NCBI RefSeq assembly: GCF_016107625.1
Contig: NZ_JABASV010000004.1
Span: 248,001 to 312,000 of the forward strand
Direction of reading: 5' to 3'
Origin: Vreelandella alkaliphila
GTDB lineage: Bacteria > Pseudomonadota > Gammaproteobacteria > Pseudomonadales > Halomonadaceae
DNA length: 64,000 nt
Shown here: positions 45,714-55,732 of the stretch, piece after piece
Numbering within the stretch: position 1 is the first letter of the stretch
Layout of the letters: each line of letters starts with the position of its first letter
The notes under the pieces: model-generated
The model's database searches: none
Told to the model about the DNA's origin: nothing
Seen by the model: only the letters and a program-made list of their open reading frames with translations
Translations under genes and position numbers: made by a program

Positions 45714-47936
45714 TCAATAAACGTCTTCAAGGTATCGTCCTTGGGACTTTAGCGTTGCAACGTCAATAGCTAACGGCCTGAGAATATCTTCCAGAGCCTG
45801 CTTAACCCCAGCAGCCATCCCTCTGCCACCACAAACCAGAATCTGAGCGCCAGCATCGACCATGCGACGCACCGCTATCTGATCCTGCCTAAGCTTATCC
45901 TGAACGTAAACTCGCTGATCAGACTGAGAGAATGCCGTACTGAGCCCGGTCAAACGGCGGTCGTTGAGATAATTACCCAGTTCGGGTTGATAGAGAAAAT
46001 CCGATTCTGCATTGCGCCCACCCCAATATAGATACATCGGATTGCGGGCGGTATTACGGCGAATAAACCCCGCCAGCGGGCCAATCCCAGCCCCCGCCCC
46101 AATCAAGATAGTCGCATGACTCCCCATCGCTGGTCGAAATTCGGGATTATGACGAATAAAGCCATTGATAGAGTCCCCCGATTTAAGCCCGTGAAGATAA
46201 CCAGAACACAAGCCGCCGGGCTGTCTGCGGACACATATCTCCAGTAGCCCGTCTGAATCAGAAGATGCCAAAGAATAGAACCGAGCGGTCTGCCCATTAG
46301 GAGGTATAACGCCAAGCAGATCGCCAGCTTCAAATAGCGGTAGCGAGCTTTTTCGCGAGAGAAACGTCGACCACCGACCCTGCTTCGCGCCTGTCGCTTT
46401 GAAACGCATGATACTGGTCGGCGCCTGAACAGCCAGCCCATAATCCGCGCGCTCTACTAATTCCAGCGTTACCGTCGCTGGTGGCAATGGCTCATAGGTA
46501 AGCGTAAATGGAACGCCCATCTGCTCACTGATTCTGTCGCCCCATTCACTGAATTGCGCAGCATTGCATCGATCAATCCGTTCGAGGGAATATAAGCGTG
46601 CCAGCCCTTTTTTATCCAACGCGACATCCACATCCACAGCAAACTGACAAAATTTCGGGAACTGGCGGTCGCCAAAACCCAACACTGCGTATTTCAGCGC
46701 TTTCTTATTCTCGAAATCATTAAGCTTGGTCATAAACCGCTGTGCTGTCCCAGGTGCATCGCCGTCACCATAGGTCGACGTCAGCACAAACAGCATGGAC
46801 GCCTGTGGATAGTGATCAGCCAATGCGTTCATCTCGCTGCAATGCACCTGAAAACCTGCTTTTTTCAGGCTCGCCTGAAGCTCACGGGCAAAGCCCCAGG
46901 TGGTGTTACCTTCAGAGCCAACGAGAATAATGATATCCGCCTGAGCGACATCGGCGTTATCCAGCATCAGCCCTGATGACCGCCGCCGTTGCCACCAGAT
47001 GCTCACCCCAGTCAATGAAAGCACCGGTACGGTAAGCGCCGACGCACCCAGTATTAGGCCCAACCACCACAGCCCCTCACCGGTATGCAGACTGACCATC
47101 CATTGTTGGAACACGCTACCCTTAGAGCGCGGCTGATACTTCAGCAGCTCGCCACTCGCCTGATCGACAAACCCAGCTCCCTCTCGGGTCGTTAGAGAAT
47201 AGACATCCTGGATGTCACCCTGATAAGGAAACACCAATTCGTGCAGATCACTGAGGTCAACATTCTTGAGGGCATTCAGGCTTGCCACCGGTGCTGGCTG
47301 CCCGCCCGAGACCTCAGCCGGAAAGATGGGCTCGGCCTCAATAGGTTCGGGCAATAGACCAAAACGCTGTGCTGACATATAGCTGCCAGTCAATGCCGAC
47401 AACAGCAACCCAAGAACGGCAAATCGCGCCAGTTCAGTGTGAATACGTGTGCCACCGGAACCGGTTAATGGCTTTAACAGTCCCTTCCAGCCACCGCTAC
47501 GCCGAACCAGTAGCAAAACACCCGATATACACAGCAGTACCATCACCGCGGCCATGACTCCAGCCAGCATTCGCCCGGCGTTATCAAGCAGAAGCGAACG
47601 ATGCAGATCCTTCATCCAGATAAAAAACACCGAAGGTTCAAAGGGCGCAATGCCCTCTCCGGTCAACGGGCTAACTAGGTCTGCTCCAGGCTGGCCATCG
47701 CGGTAGTAATAGACGATCACCTCACCAGATGCGCCGCGCACGATCTGCTCGGTTCCCGGGTAATGGGTCACCACCCGCCCTGCCAGTTCAGCCACGCTCA
47801 CTTCACCAGCAGCAGGAATCATTACTGCAGCGCGATCCATCGCAGGTGCTAGTGCCAGAATTGCTCCCGAAATGGTCAGCACCGTAAGAATCAATGCGAC
47901 AAGCAGACCAGGGAGTCCATGCAGCCGTCGTAACAT
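45714..47936 (-). CDS. PepSY-TM / flavodoxin / ferredoxin-NADP reductase fusion
   Basis: A 740-residue membrane flavoprotein. Residues 1-320: PepSY-associated helices (LPGLLVALILTVLTISGAIL; LHRSLLLDNAGRMLAGVMA; WMVSLHTGEGLWWLGLI). About 345-480: flavodoxin domain (VGSEGNTTWGFA, TSTYGDGDAPGTA). About 500-740: FAD/NADP reductase (ARFYSLASS, GLCSGYL, ILIGAGAGIGPLAGF). It should carry electrons from NADPH across the inner membrane. GGAGATAGC precedes the ATG. Grouped with DUF2271 and PepSY genes and a two-component system. Confidence 0.87.
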   Translation of the reverse strand: MLRRLHGLPGLLVALILTVLTISGAILALAPAMDRAAVMIPAAGEVSVAELAGRVVTHYPGTEQIVRGASGEVIVYYYRDGQPGADLVSPLTGEGIAPFEPSVFFIWMKDLHRSLLLDNAGRMLAGVMAAVMVLLCISGVLLLVRRSGGWKGLLKPLTGSGGTRIHTELARFAVLGLLLSALTGSYMSAQRFGLLPEPIEAEPIFPAEVSGGQPAPVASLNALKNVDLSDLHELVFPYQGDIQDVYSLTTREGAGFVDQASGELLKYQPRSKGSVFQQWMVSLHTGEGLWWLGLILGASALTVPVLSLTGVSIWWQRRRSSGLMLDNADVAQADIIILVGSEGNTTWGFARELQASLKKAGFQVHCSEMNALADHYPQASMLFVLTSTYGDGDAPGTAQRFMTKLNDFENKKALKYAVLGFGDRQFPKFCQFAVDVDVALDKKGLARLYSLERIDRCNAAQFSEWGDRISEQMGVPFTLTYEPLPPATVTLELVERADYGLAVQAPTSIMRFKATGAKQGRWSTFLSRKSSLPLFEAGDLLGVIPPNGQTARFYSLASSDSDGLLEICVRRQPGGLCSGYLHGLKSGDSINGFIRHNPEFRPAMGSHATILIGAGAGIGPLAGFIRRNTARNPMYLYWGGRNAESDFLYQPELGNYLNDRRLTGLSTAFSQSDQRVYVQDKLRQDQIAVRRMVDAGAQILVCGGRGMAAGVKQALEDILRPLAIDVATLKSQGRYLEDVY

Positions 47937-47960
47937 AGCGCTATCTCCTGCTCACACCTG

Positions 47961-48443
47961 TCAAAGGTCATATTGAAACGATTGAATATAACCACGCCCT
48001 GCCTGCGGTTGTCCGGCGCTTTCGCTGGTTAGCGGCACGGCGATGTCGTCACTATGATCGCGCATATCTTCAACGGCAGTATCAATCCGTATCTCGTAGC
48101 CACTGTCGATCAATGCATCATCTAGATCTAGGTTGATTTTCAGAGTGCGCCCACTGGCTAAACTCGCACCGGTTAGACCATCATATTCGACCGCATTCAA
48201 CCCACTCCCACGCGCCCAGCCACTCAAGTGACTGTAGTATTTGGATTTTTCCCCAGCTACCCAGAGAGTCCCTTGATACTGTCCCTCCCCATCAGCAAGG
48301 TACAGTGCCAGATACGCACCATCGCCACCGTAGTTCTTCATCTCAATCGTAAAAGTTACTTCACGCGCCTGAGCAAAAGCAGGCATGGCTAAAGCGCTGG
48401 CGAGTGCGATGACCAAGCCAACGGCTGATAAAATCTGTTTCAT
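47961..48443 (-). CDS. DUF2271 periplasmic protein
   Basis: 160 residues with a signal peptide (LVIALASALAMPAFA-QAR). The body has the DUF2271 pattern (EVTFTIEMKNYGG, YLALYLADGEGQYQGTLWVAGEKSKYY in pieces, LSGWARGS, LDGLTG-type turn). Such proteins are often encoded with PepSY-TM reductases and flavinylation enzymes, and are thought to act in extracytoplasmic redox chemistry. CAGGAGAGC precedes the ATG; the gene lies 24 bases before the reductase gene. Confidence 0.8.
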   Translation of the reverse strand: MKQILSAVGLVIALASALAMPAFAQAREVTFTIEMKNYGGDGAYLALYLADGEGQYQGTLWVAGEKSKYYSHLSGWARGSGLNAVEYDGLTGASLASGRTLKINLDLDDALIDSGYEIRIDTAVEDMRDHSDDIAVPLTSESAGQPQAGRGYIQSFQYDL

Positions 48444-48488
48444 CTTCGCTCTCCTGATAAAAGGGTGGTCAGCTAAACATCTTTCCGG

Positions 48489-48887
48489 TCATTCAACCGT
48501 TACGCTGGGGCGACCACTGACAATGCCATTACGAGGTACTGCCGAAGGGTTACTGCCCGGCGTACCTTCACGTTTTTCGCTGTTATTGCGGTAACGATCG
48601 TCATCGTTATCTTCGTCGTCATCCTCTCGTTCCAATTCCATCAACATCAGTGATGCGGGAGAAAACGATGCTTCTGCACGAAAGCCCCCAGGTGCTTCCC
48701 CCTTCACTTCATAACACCCGTCGTCCACCTTGATGCGGTATACCGTCCAGCCCTCAGCTTCCAGTTTTTGGCGTAAATTTTCCTGGGGCTGCCAGTTGGT
48801 CATCGGATCATTACAGTCATCATCTGCCAGCAGCGATGCGCTCATGAAGGCTAAGGCAAGGCTTAAAACCACTGTTTTCGTCTTCAT
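48489..48887 (-). CDS. Small PepSY-domain periplasmic protein
   Basis: 132 residues with a signal peptide (MKTKTVVLSLALAFMSASLLA). A PepSY-like unit follows (LRQKLEAEGWTVYRIKVDDGCYEVKG, in pieces), then an acidic stretch EREDDDEDNDDD and a disordered tail. GAGGAGATATC precedes ATG 48887; the longer frame to 48917 lacks a ribosome site. First gene of the three-gene electron-transfer operon, divergent from its likely regulators. Confidence 0.8.
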   Translation of the reverse strand: MKTKTVVLSLALAFMSASLLADDDCNDPMTNWQPQENLRQKLEAEGWTVYRIKVDDGCYEVKGEAPGGFRAEASFSPASLMLMELEREDDDEDNDDDRYRNNSEKREGTPGSNPSAVPRNGIVSGRPSVTVE

Positions 48888-49099
48888 TTGATATCTCCTC
48901 GAGAGGTCACAACGCATACGTTATGAGCTTTACCTGACACTGACCTGAACGCGGCTAATAATCCGCAGAAAGCTGAAATGCAGGTTGTAAGCAAGACAGA
49001 CAAAAGAACAAACATGGCCGTGTTGTTCAGGCCAATGTCAGGTACTTGCGGTAATATCTTTTCCACAAGAAGATATGAAAGTGAGATAAGAGGTGAATA

Positions 49100-49765
49100 A
49101 TGCGGGTACTACTGGTTGAGGACACGATCGGCCTTGGCGAAGCGGTTCGCGATCAGATCGCCGATGACGGTCACGCAGTAGACTGGGTACAAACCCTGGG
49201 CTTTGCCGATGCCAGCGTTAAGGCCACTGCCTACGACCTTATCCTGCTCGATCTTATGCTGCCGGACGGCCATGGCCTGACTTTTTTACGCAAGCTCAGG
49301 ACCGCTGGAAATTCAGCACCTGTCATTATTCTAACGGCCAGAGACCAAGTCTCTGACCGAGTAGAAGGACTTAACGCCGGTGCCGACGACTATCTGATAA
49401 AGCCCTTTGATCTTTCTGAACTTTCTGCTCGGGTATCAGCGGTAGCTCGTCGTTACCGGGGCAATCCCAATCCAATCATCCATGTTGGGAACCTGGTGGT
49501 GGATCTGAACGATCACCGCATTCATCGCAACGGTCAGCCTGTCGAACTTACTGCCCGAGAGTGGGCGATTTTCGAAGGTTTCATCCAGCGACCCGGCATT
49601 TTATTGTCACGCTCACAGCTTGAGGATCGCCTCTACGCATTCGGGGCAGAAATAGAAAGTAATACCATCGAAGTTTATGTCAGCCGTTTGCGTAAAAAGC
49701 TGGGGCACGATGCTATTGTCACGGTGAGAGGTATGGGCTACCGACTGGAAATACATGGCCAATAA
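49100..49765 (+). CDS. OmpR/PhoB-family response regulator
   Basis: 221 residues: receiver domain 1-115 with phospho-acceptor Asp51 in LILLDLMLPDG and the KPFDLSEL switch region, then a winged helix (LTAREWAIFEGFI, EVYVSRLRKKLG, VRGMGYRLE) of the QseB type. AAGAGGTG precedes the ATG. It lies divergent from the PepSY operon and overlaps the kinase gene by 11 bases, so it probably controls that operon. Confidence 0.93.
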   Translation: MRVLLVEDTIGLGEAVRDQIADDGHAVDWVQTLGFADASVKATAYDLILLDLMLPDGHGLTFLRKLRTAGNSAPVIILTARDQVSDRVEGLNAGADDYLIKPFDLSELSARVSAVARRYRGNPNPIIHVGNLVVDLNDHRIHRNGQPVELTAREWAIFEGFIQRPGILLSRSQLEDRLYAFGAEIESNTIEVYVSRLRKKLGHDAIVTVRGMGYRLEIHGQ

Positions 49766-51083
49766 AAATAGTTTACAAAAACGCCTCGGCGTTGGCCTCA
49801 CCCTGGGTGTCACTTTACTCTGGTTGTGCGGTGTGACGGCCTCTGGACTTATCGCACAACACGAAATGAATGAAGTTTTCGACAGCGCCCTTGAAGAAAC
49901 CGCCCAACGCATTCTGCCATTGGCCGTTACTGACATTCTGAACCGAGAAAACAATTCGAGAAATCGAATAGCACCCACCCTAAAAAAGCACGACGAATAC
50001 CTCACTTATTTGGTGAGAGATAGTCAAGGCAACCTATTATTACAATCTCACGATGCCGACCTCAGCGCTTTTAACGCATTTCCTCTGGAAGGATTTTCAA
50101 ATACCTCTACACACAGGATATACGGCGCATCCGCTGTTAGTGGCACCCTCTTCATAGAAGTAGCCGAGCCGCTAACCCACCGACACGAAGCCGCCCTGGA
50201 AGCAGGCTTGGCATTGCTACTGCCACTGATATTGTTGATTCCGATTAGCCTGTTGGGGGTCTGGTGGATTGTCCGGCGCTCGTTGCGGCAAGTGGTTGAA
50301 TTCAAGCAATCGATAGAATCCCGAGGGGCGGGAGATCTTACTCCCTTAGCGGCTGATCAGTTACCTAGAGAATTTGAACCCATCGCCGCCGCAGTCAACC
50401 GCTTGCTGGAACGATTACAGCGTGCGCTTGAGGCTGAGCGCAGCTTTACGGCTAATAGTGCCCATGAATTACGCACCCCTTTGGCAACGGCGCTTGCCAA
50501 GGTTCAACGTTTGAAAACCCAGCTCCATAGTGACGCGCTAAGGGATAATGTTACTGAAGTGGAGGTCGCACTGCGTAGCCTATCAGCACTCTCGGAGAAA
50601 CTACTCGAACTGGCCAAAGCCGAAGGCGGTGGCGCTATTGCGCAACGTACGCACAACTTGGTGCCCATTCTGGCCCTGATAGTGGCGGATTTTGAAAGCC
50701 AGACTCCGGGAAGAATTTCACTGACACTGCCCGCGGGAGAAATGAACTCTTTTCTCGACCCTGATGCCTTCGCCATTCTGGTTCGAAATCTGATCGAGAA
50801 TGCGATCAAACATGGCTCACACCAACATCCTGTGGAGGTCATCCTATCCGCTGACGGTAACTTTCGGGTACGCAATAGCGGAAATATCGTGCCAGCAGAT
50901 GAACTCAACCTGCTACGTAACCGCTTTACTCGCTCAAAAACCGATGCGTCTGGCTCTGGTCTCGGTCTCGCTATTGCAGATGCCATTGCTACAGGTGCCA
51001 ACATACATTTACACCTGCAGTCTCCAGCAAAAGGCAAACAAGATGGATTCGAAGCTGACCTTAATATCGCCGATGCAAAATAA
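49755..51083 (+). CDS. Sensor histidine kinase (QseC-type)
   Basis: 442 residues. Two membrane helices (GVGLTLGVTLLWLCGVTASGLIA; LALLLPLILLIPISLLGVWWIV, in pieces) flank a sensor domain of about 130 residues; then HAMP-like linker, phospho-acceptor His in SAHELRTPLATA, N box NLIENAIKHG and G boxes ASGSGLGLAI. Pairs with the response regulator upstream. The signal is unknown; given the neighbouring flavin system, a redox or metal cue is possible. Confidence 0.92.
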   Translation: MANKNSLQKRLGVGLTLGVTLLWLCGVTASGLIAQHEMNEVFDSALEETAQRILPLAVTDILNRENNSRNRIAPTLKKHDEYLTYLVRDSQGNLLLQSHDADLSAFNAFPLEGFSNTSTHRIYGASAVSGTLFIEVAEPLTHRHEAALEAGLALLLPLILLIPISLLGVWWIVRRSLRQVVEFKQSIESRGAGDLTPLAADQLPREFEPIAAAVNRLLERLQRALEAERSFTANSAHELRTPLATALAKVQRLKTQLHSDALRDNVTEVEVALRSLSALSEKLLELAKAEGGGAIAQRTHNLVPILALIVADFESQTPGRISLTLPAGEMNSFLDPDAFAILVRNLIENAIKHGSHQHPVEVILSADGNFRVRNSGNIVPADELNLLRNRFTRSKTDASGSGLGLAIADAIATGANIHLHLQSPAKGKQDGFEADLNIADAK

Positions 51084-51406
51084 AAAAATTAATAAAGCAT
51101 CCTACAGCAGCTAAATTTAACTAGGAAACTCTTGCGCTAAGCGTCCGTTAATTTTGGTACTCTGTAGCTATCATCTGATTTTGTTCAACGCGGAAATATT
51201 GATATCGAGTGTTTAAGCCAGATTGCCGAAACGCCTGCATCGCATGGCAACCTGTTCACAGCGTACTGGAACTGCTGGATATATCGACGATGGTCTACCA
51301 GAGCGAGCTGGACATCAGCCAACGGTGTTCAGTCTAGGGCTGGCAATTGCTTATCCATAACCACGAAGCACCGCCTTGAACGAAAACCAGCTTTATCCAA
51401 CTAACG
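51084..51406. other. Non-coding stretch after the kinase gene
   Basis: No gene or terminator with U-tract seen in about 320 bases. The part at 51230-51360 has coding-like composition but every frame is interrupted, so it may be an old gene fragment that I cannot identify. Confidence 0.5.
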
Positions 51407-52096
51407 TTATGCAACGACGCCAAAAATCCGCCCGACACCTGCCGTTAATGCCATGGCTAAAGCCCCCCAGAAGGTTACCCTGATAGCGCCAATCATAGTG
51501 GAGGCACCGCCTGCACGAGCAGCCACGCTACCCAGAACCGCCAGAAAAACTAATGATGAAAGTGCGACAAGCACAATAAGTAGATGCACAGGTGCTAACC
51601 ATGCGACCCCTAACGGCAACGCCGCACCTACTAAAAAAGACCCTGCTGACGACAAAGCAGCCTGTATTGGCCGTGCGTTGCCATCGACAGAAATGCCAAT
51701 TTCATCCCGGGCATGCGCACCAAGCGCATCGTGTTTCATTAATTGTTCTGCAACCTGTTGTGCCAGCCGAGGCTCTACACCTCTTTGTTCATAGATGTCG
51801 GCAAGCTCTTGCTGCTCGAACTCAAAATCATCTTCTAGCGATTTTCTTTCCAGTGCTACGTCTGCATTTTCAGTATCTGACTGGGAGCTTACGGATACAT
51901 ACTCACCCGCTGCCATGGACATAGCGCCTGCCACTAAACCAGCAACGCCTGCTAAAAGAATACTCTCTTGTGACGCTGAAGCTGCTGCCACGCCAATAAT
52001 AAGGCTCGCTGTAGAAACGATGCCATCATTGGCACCAAGCACAGACGCACGCAACCACCCGACGCGATTAGTTCTATGAATTTCGTGATGGCTCAA
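51407..52096 (-). CDS. VIT1/CCC1-family transporter
   Basis: A 229-residue membrane protein of the Fe/Mn vacuolar-transporter type: HHEIHRTNRVGWLRASVLGANDGIVSTASL at the start (in pieces), SMAAGEYVSVSSQSDTE, a charged helical domain with acidic residues (about 75-135), then three further helices. It moves Fe2+ or Mn2+ out of the cytoplasm. The frame opens at 52117, but AGGAG lies 7 bases before TTG 52096, and homologues begin at this point with the ...SHHEIHR sequence, so TTG is preferred. Confidence 0.87.
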   Translation of the reverse strand: MSHHEIHRTNRVGWLRASVLGANDGIVSTASLIIGVAAASASQESILLAGVAGLVAGAMSMAAGEYVSVSSQSDTENADVALERKSLEDDFEFEQQELADIYEQRGVEPRLAQQVAEQLMKHDALGAHARDEIGISVDGNARPIQAALSSAGSFLVGAALPLGVAWLAPVHLLIVLVALSSLVFLAVLGSVAARAGGASTMIGAIRVTFWGALAMALTAGVGRIFGVVA

Positions 52097-52544
52097 GGAC
52101 GTATCTCCTATCCTCATGGATGTGTTTGATACTCAGAAAAACCGGTTATCTGCTTGCTAAAAACAGAGAGCTAATCGCAAGAAAGAACGGCCAAAACAGG
52201 AGACTTCAATCGCGTGGAGTTAAAGGACTTCGTATGGTTGGATCAATTGGGAGTAGTCATGCGGTATCCAAAGTGATGCTGAGCACACCATTAATGCGAC
52301 TAGGCCCATTGAAAAACCCAACGTGGGTCAAAGTGTAGTGCGGTTATTAACGATTAACCACATGATGCCCAATCCCAAAATAAGCTAGGGCTGGCCGTCT
52401 GGCTGGCACTCGTACTTAATTAGCCCTGCTGATGGAAGCAGCTTATACGAGCTTTTAAGCAAGCGTTTCTTATGGTGTCGTCTGTGGGGTCGAAACACAA
52501 AGAAGGTGAATTCTAGAAAGGAATGAAAAACATAACTATTTTAT
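52097..52544. other. Non-coding right end of the island
   Basis: No convincing gene; a 72-codon frame at 52120-52338 has no recognisable product. GCGACTAGG at 52296-52304 repeats the motif found beside the left att copy. No integrase relic recognised. Confidence 0.5.
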
Positions 52545-52621
52545 TGGCGTCCCTGGCAGGAGTCGAACCTGCGACCTGCCGCTTAGGAGGCGGCTGCTCT
52601 ATCCTACTGAGCTACAGGGAC
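52545..52621 (-). tRNA. tRNA-Arg (anticodon CCU)
   Basis: A 77-base tRNA with encoded CCA. Acceptor stem GTCCCTG pairs with CAGGGAC; the anticodon arm GCCGC-CTCCTAA-GCGGC presents CCT; the T arm contains GGTTCGACTCC. It decodes AGG. The 3' 19 bases are duplicated at 28529-28547 (attachment site). Confidence 0.97.
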
Positions 52622-52671
52622 TTATGGGGCGCATAGTATAGCGTGTTGGTGAGTGTCAGCCAACCGCGCAG

Positions 52672-53619
52672 TTAAATCCATCCTAGCAGGCGCAGCACAA
52701 AGATACCGCTGGTGACGGTGACGCTGGCCATTAAGGTGGTTATGGCGATGATATTGGCGGCCAGCGCTACATTGCCGTTAATTGCTTTTACCATCACAAA
52801 GCTGGCGGCGGCAGTTGGGCTGGCGAAAAATAGAAATAACAGCCCGAGCTGCTCTCCAGAGAACCCCACCGCCCACGCTGCTAGCGTGGAAAGCAACGGC
52901 AGCACAATCATTTTCATACTACTGGCGCTTAATGCGATTTGGCTGCCGCTGCGCATGCTGGCAACCGAGAGTGTGGCGCCGACACAGATCAATGCTAGCG
53001 GTAACGTTAACGAGGCGAAGTAATCGCCTGAGGTAATCAGCCAACTGGGCAGTGGAATCGAAAATGCTGTGAATGGCAGCGCGGCGATCACAGAAATAAT
53101 CAGTGGATTAGTGACGATATGCTTTAACAGGCTGCGCCAATTTGTCGATTGCCCAGGTTGGTAGGCTGCCAGAGCCACCACCGAAAGTGCGTTATACATT
53201 ACAATCACCACGCCAAGCAGCAGGCTACCAGCAGAAAGCCCGTAGTTACCGTACATTCCCGCCGCCAGTGCTAACCCTACGATGCCGCAGTTACCCCGGA
53301 ACGCGCCCTGAACATAAATACCGCGGTCGGCTTTAGGCACCCGATAGCTCGCCCATAGCCAACTGATCAGGAACTGGCCGAGTGTCGCGGCGGCAAAAAA
53401 CAGCAGCAACGGCACATCTAATGCAACGCTTAGATCGGCTTTTATTAAACTCAAAAAAATCAGCGTGGGGAGCGTTGCTTTGAAGACGAGGGCTGACGCT
53501 GTAGAGACAAATTCTCTGTCGATCCACTTTAGGCGCTTTAAGCCGATACCGACGAACACCATGGCAAAAACAGGCAACGTGATATCCAGCGTGCGGGAAA
53601 ATAGCTCAAGTAGGTTCAC
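52672..53619 (-). CDS. AEC-family (auxin efflux carrier-like) transporter
   Basis: A 315-residue membrane protein with ten hydrophobic segments in two inverted halves, each with a family hallmark (ALVFKATLPTLIFLSL; GAFRGNCGIVGLALA; SLTLPLALICVGATLS; FASPTAAASFVMV). Members export or import organic acids such as malate; the substrate here is unknown. GAGGG precedes the GTG start. It follows the tRNA on the same strand with 50 bases between. Confidence 0.9.
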   Translation of the reverse strand: MNLLELFSRTLDITLPVFAMVFVGIGLKRLKWIDREFVSTASALVFKATLPTLIFLSLIKADLSVALDVPLLLFFAAATLGQFLISWLWASYRVPKADRGIYVQGAFRGNCGIVGLALAAGMYGNYGLSAGSLLLGVVIVMYNALSVVALAAYQPGQSTNWRSLLKHIVTNPLIISVIAALPFTAFSIPLPSWLITSGDYFASLTLPLALICVGATLSVASMRSGSQIALSASSMKMIVLPLLSTLAAWAVGFSGEQLGLLFLFFASPTAAASFVMVKAINGNVALAANIIAITTLMASVTVTSGIFVLRLLGWI

Positions 53620-53734
53620 GAAAGCCCTCTCATTCGAATAAGCAGACGCTTATATTCTACCGTCACTCTGGGTTTGTCGACTAATGGGAATGAATAAGAG
53701 ACGCAATATAGAAGGCGAACCCAAAGACCACGTG

Positions 53735-55732
53735 TTATTCAAATAACGACATTGGGTCTAGTGCCTTTGGCAGTTTGACCACCACACTGTCACGCCCATG
53801 CCCTTTGGCTTCGTAACTGGCGGCATCCGCTCGGGAAAGTGCCACGTTGTAGTTAGTGTCATTCTCATCAAAGCTGGTCACACCAATACTCAACGTCACG
53901 GTGTACTCTTTGCCTTCATGGGAAACCGACACTTCGCTCACCGCTTGGCGTAGCGATTCAGCAATGCGTTGCGCCTGGCCTAAGGTACAACTCGGCAGCA
54001 ACACCCCGAATTCGTCACCACCTTGACGTGCCACGTGGTCGCTGCGACGAACCTCCCACGCGACTACCTGGGCAATACGGCGCAGCATTTCGTCCCCTAA
54101 CGCATGTCCACCTTCATCGTTAATGGGTTTGAAGTGATCAAGGTCGAACAGCAGCAGCGCTGACGGTGTACTGGTTTTCCGGAAGTCGGCAAAGGCCTCT
54201 TCAAGACGACGATCAAAACCACGGCGGTTGAGCAAGCCAGTCAATGGATCATGCTCTGCTTCCCAACGTTGAAGCGCTTCCTGCTCACGCCGTTCGGTAA
54301 TGTCTTTTACCACACCCACCAAGCCAAGCGAGTTCCCACCCTGGGAAAGCATAACCACACGGGCGTGAATCTCAAGCCAAAGCATCTCTTTATCACTGCG
54401 TATAAAGCGCAGTTGACGCACGTAGTCATTGCCGGTTTTTAAGCTATGCATCCACATATCTTTCGCGCCGGAACGATCATCTATATGGATTTGCTCAAGC
54501 CAGGCTTCCATAGGCATATCAGGCTCAATACCCAAGATATCTAATAGCGCGGGGTTCATATAGGTAATGTTGCCGCCAAAGTCAGCCACAAACATTCCTT
54601 GGGGCGAGGCATTGAGCACCGAATCCAAAAATGCTTCACGCTCTTGAAGGTGACCTACTAGCAGCTGACGCTCATTCTCAACACGATTAAAGGTACTGGC
54701 TACTTGTTTTAGCTCTTGCATATTGGTCGCAAGATCAACGCCAGAACGGCGTCCAAGCCCTACTTCACCAATTTGTGTTTCCAGAAGATTTAATGGCATT
54801 AAAATACGTGCCAGCAACCACCATAAAACAGGCATCATTAAGACCGCAGCGGCGCACCAAATCCACCATAGCTTATGGATAAAACCAGATAACGGTAATT
54901 GAGCTTGCTTTAGAGGAAGATAAAGCCCTACCACCCAGTTCGCAGACCATACCTGTGCATAGGACTGTAGACCAACTCGGCCATCAAGCAACTTACCAAC
55001 GCCATCGCCCTGCCAGCCATCGAGCGCTAAGTCCAACAACGGGATAGCCGTTGCATCGAAGCTATCGTTATTAATTAGCGCCCTATTCGGGTGATATAAC
55101 ATTTGGCCAGTTGCAGTAGAAACCGCAGCATAGCCTTCACTACCTAATCGAATGGTTGCTAGGCGTTTGAATAACCCGCTGCTATTTAAACTGACGACCC
55201 CGCCAATCATGCCCGCGAACCGCCCGTCGCTGTCTAACCGGGGCACACTTACTAACACCATTGGCATGTCGCTTGCTCGGCCAACAAACGGCTCGCTCAC
55301 ATAAGGCCTTCGCGTGCCTCTGAGCATTCTAAAATATTCAAGCTCCGCTGTATCGAGGCCCACACGCCCGACAACCGTTGGCCAATCAGACACAATTCTG
55401 CCGCTGCTATTGCTAACAACGATAGCGTCGAACCACGCCAATAGTGCATCGTTCTTGCGCAGTTCATAACCAAGCCATTCAGGGTCATTGGACATACCAA
55501 GGACGTCGCTTAGTCGCTCTAGCGCTTGAAAACGGTGATCGATTTGCTGGGTAACTTCATCCGCAATCAGGTCGGCTTCATAACGCATGTGGGCCATATT
55601 AGCTTCTTGCACCATGGTTTTTCCCACCTGCCACGCCATCCCCAATACTAACCCAGCCAGTATCAACAGCGCACACAAAAGCCCCAGCAGCAGCCGGCCT
55701 TTTAAAGAGCTAAGGATTGACTTACTCAGCAT
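53735..55732 (-). CDS. Membrane diguanylate cyclase (dCache-PAS-GGDEF)
   Basis: About 665 residues. Order: TM1 (LLLGLLCALLILAGLVLGMAW), periplasmic dCache sensor (about 45-285), TM2 (LWWIWCAAAVLMMPVLWWLL), HAMP-like linker, PAS domain (about 375-490; FVADFGGNITYMNPALLDILG), GGDEF domain (about 500-655) with HDPLTGLLNRRGFDRRL and the active RQGGDEFGVLL. It makes cyclic di-GMP in response to a periplasmic ligand. AGGGAATCG precedes ATG 55732; upstream ATGs lack a ribosome site. It is next to capsule genes, which c-di-GMP often affects. Confidence 0.92.
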   Translation of the reverse strand: MLSKSILSSLKGRLLLGLLCALLILAGLVLGMAWQVGKTMVQEANMAHMRYEADLIADEVTQQIDHRFQALERLSDVLGMSNDPEWLGYELRKNDALLAWFDAIVVSNSSGRIVSDWPTVVGRVGLDTAELEYFRMLRGTRRPYVSEPFVGRASDMPMVLVSVPRLDSDGRFAGMIGGVVSLNSSGLFKRLATIRLGSEGYAAVSTATGQMLYHPNRALINNDSFDATAIPLLDLALDGWQGDGVGKLLDGRVGLQSYAQVWSANWVVGLYLPLKQAQLPLSGFIHKLWWIWCAAAVLMMPVLWWLLARILMPLNLLETQIGEVGLGRRSGVDLATNMQELKQVASTFNRVENERQLLVGHLQEREAFLDSVLNASPQGMFVADFGGNITYMNPALLDILGIEPDMPMEAWLEQIHIDDRSGAKDMWMHSLKTGNDYVRQLRFIRSDKEMLWLEIHARVVMLSQGGNSLGLVGVVKDITERREQEALQRWEAEHDPLTGLLNRRGFDRRLEEAFADFRKTSTPSALLLFDLDHFKPINDEGGHALGDEMLRRIAQVVAWEVRRSDHVARQGGDEFGVLLPSCTLGQAQRIAESLRQAVSEVSVSHEGKEYTVTLSIGVTSFDENDTNYNVALSRADAASYEAKGHGRDSVVVKLPKALDPMSLFE

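Noticed and set aside
51180..51370. Transposase or integrase remnant after the histidine kinase gene
   Set aside because: Coding-like composition only; no motif of a recombinase could be recognised in any frame.
52120..52338. 72-codon frame near the right island end
   Set aside because: No recognisable product, no clear ribosome site, no support beyond being open.
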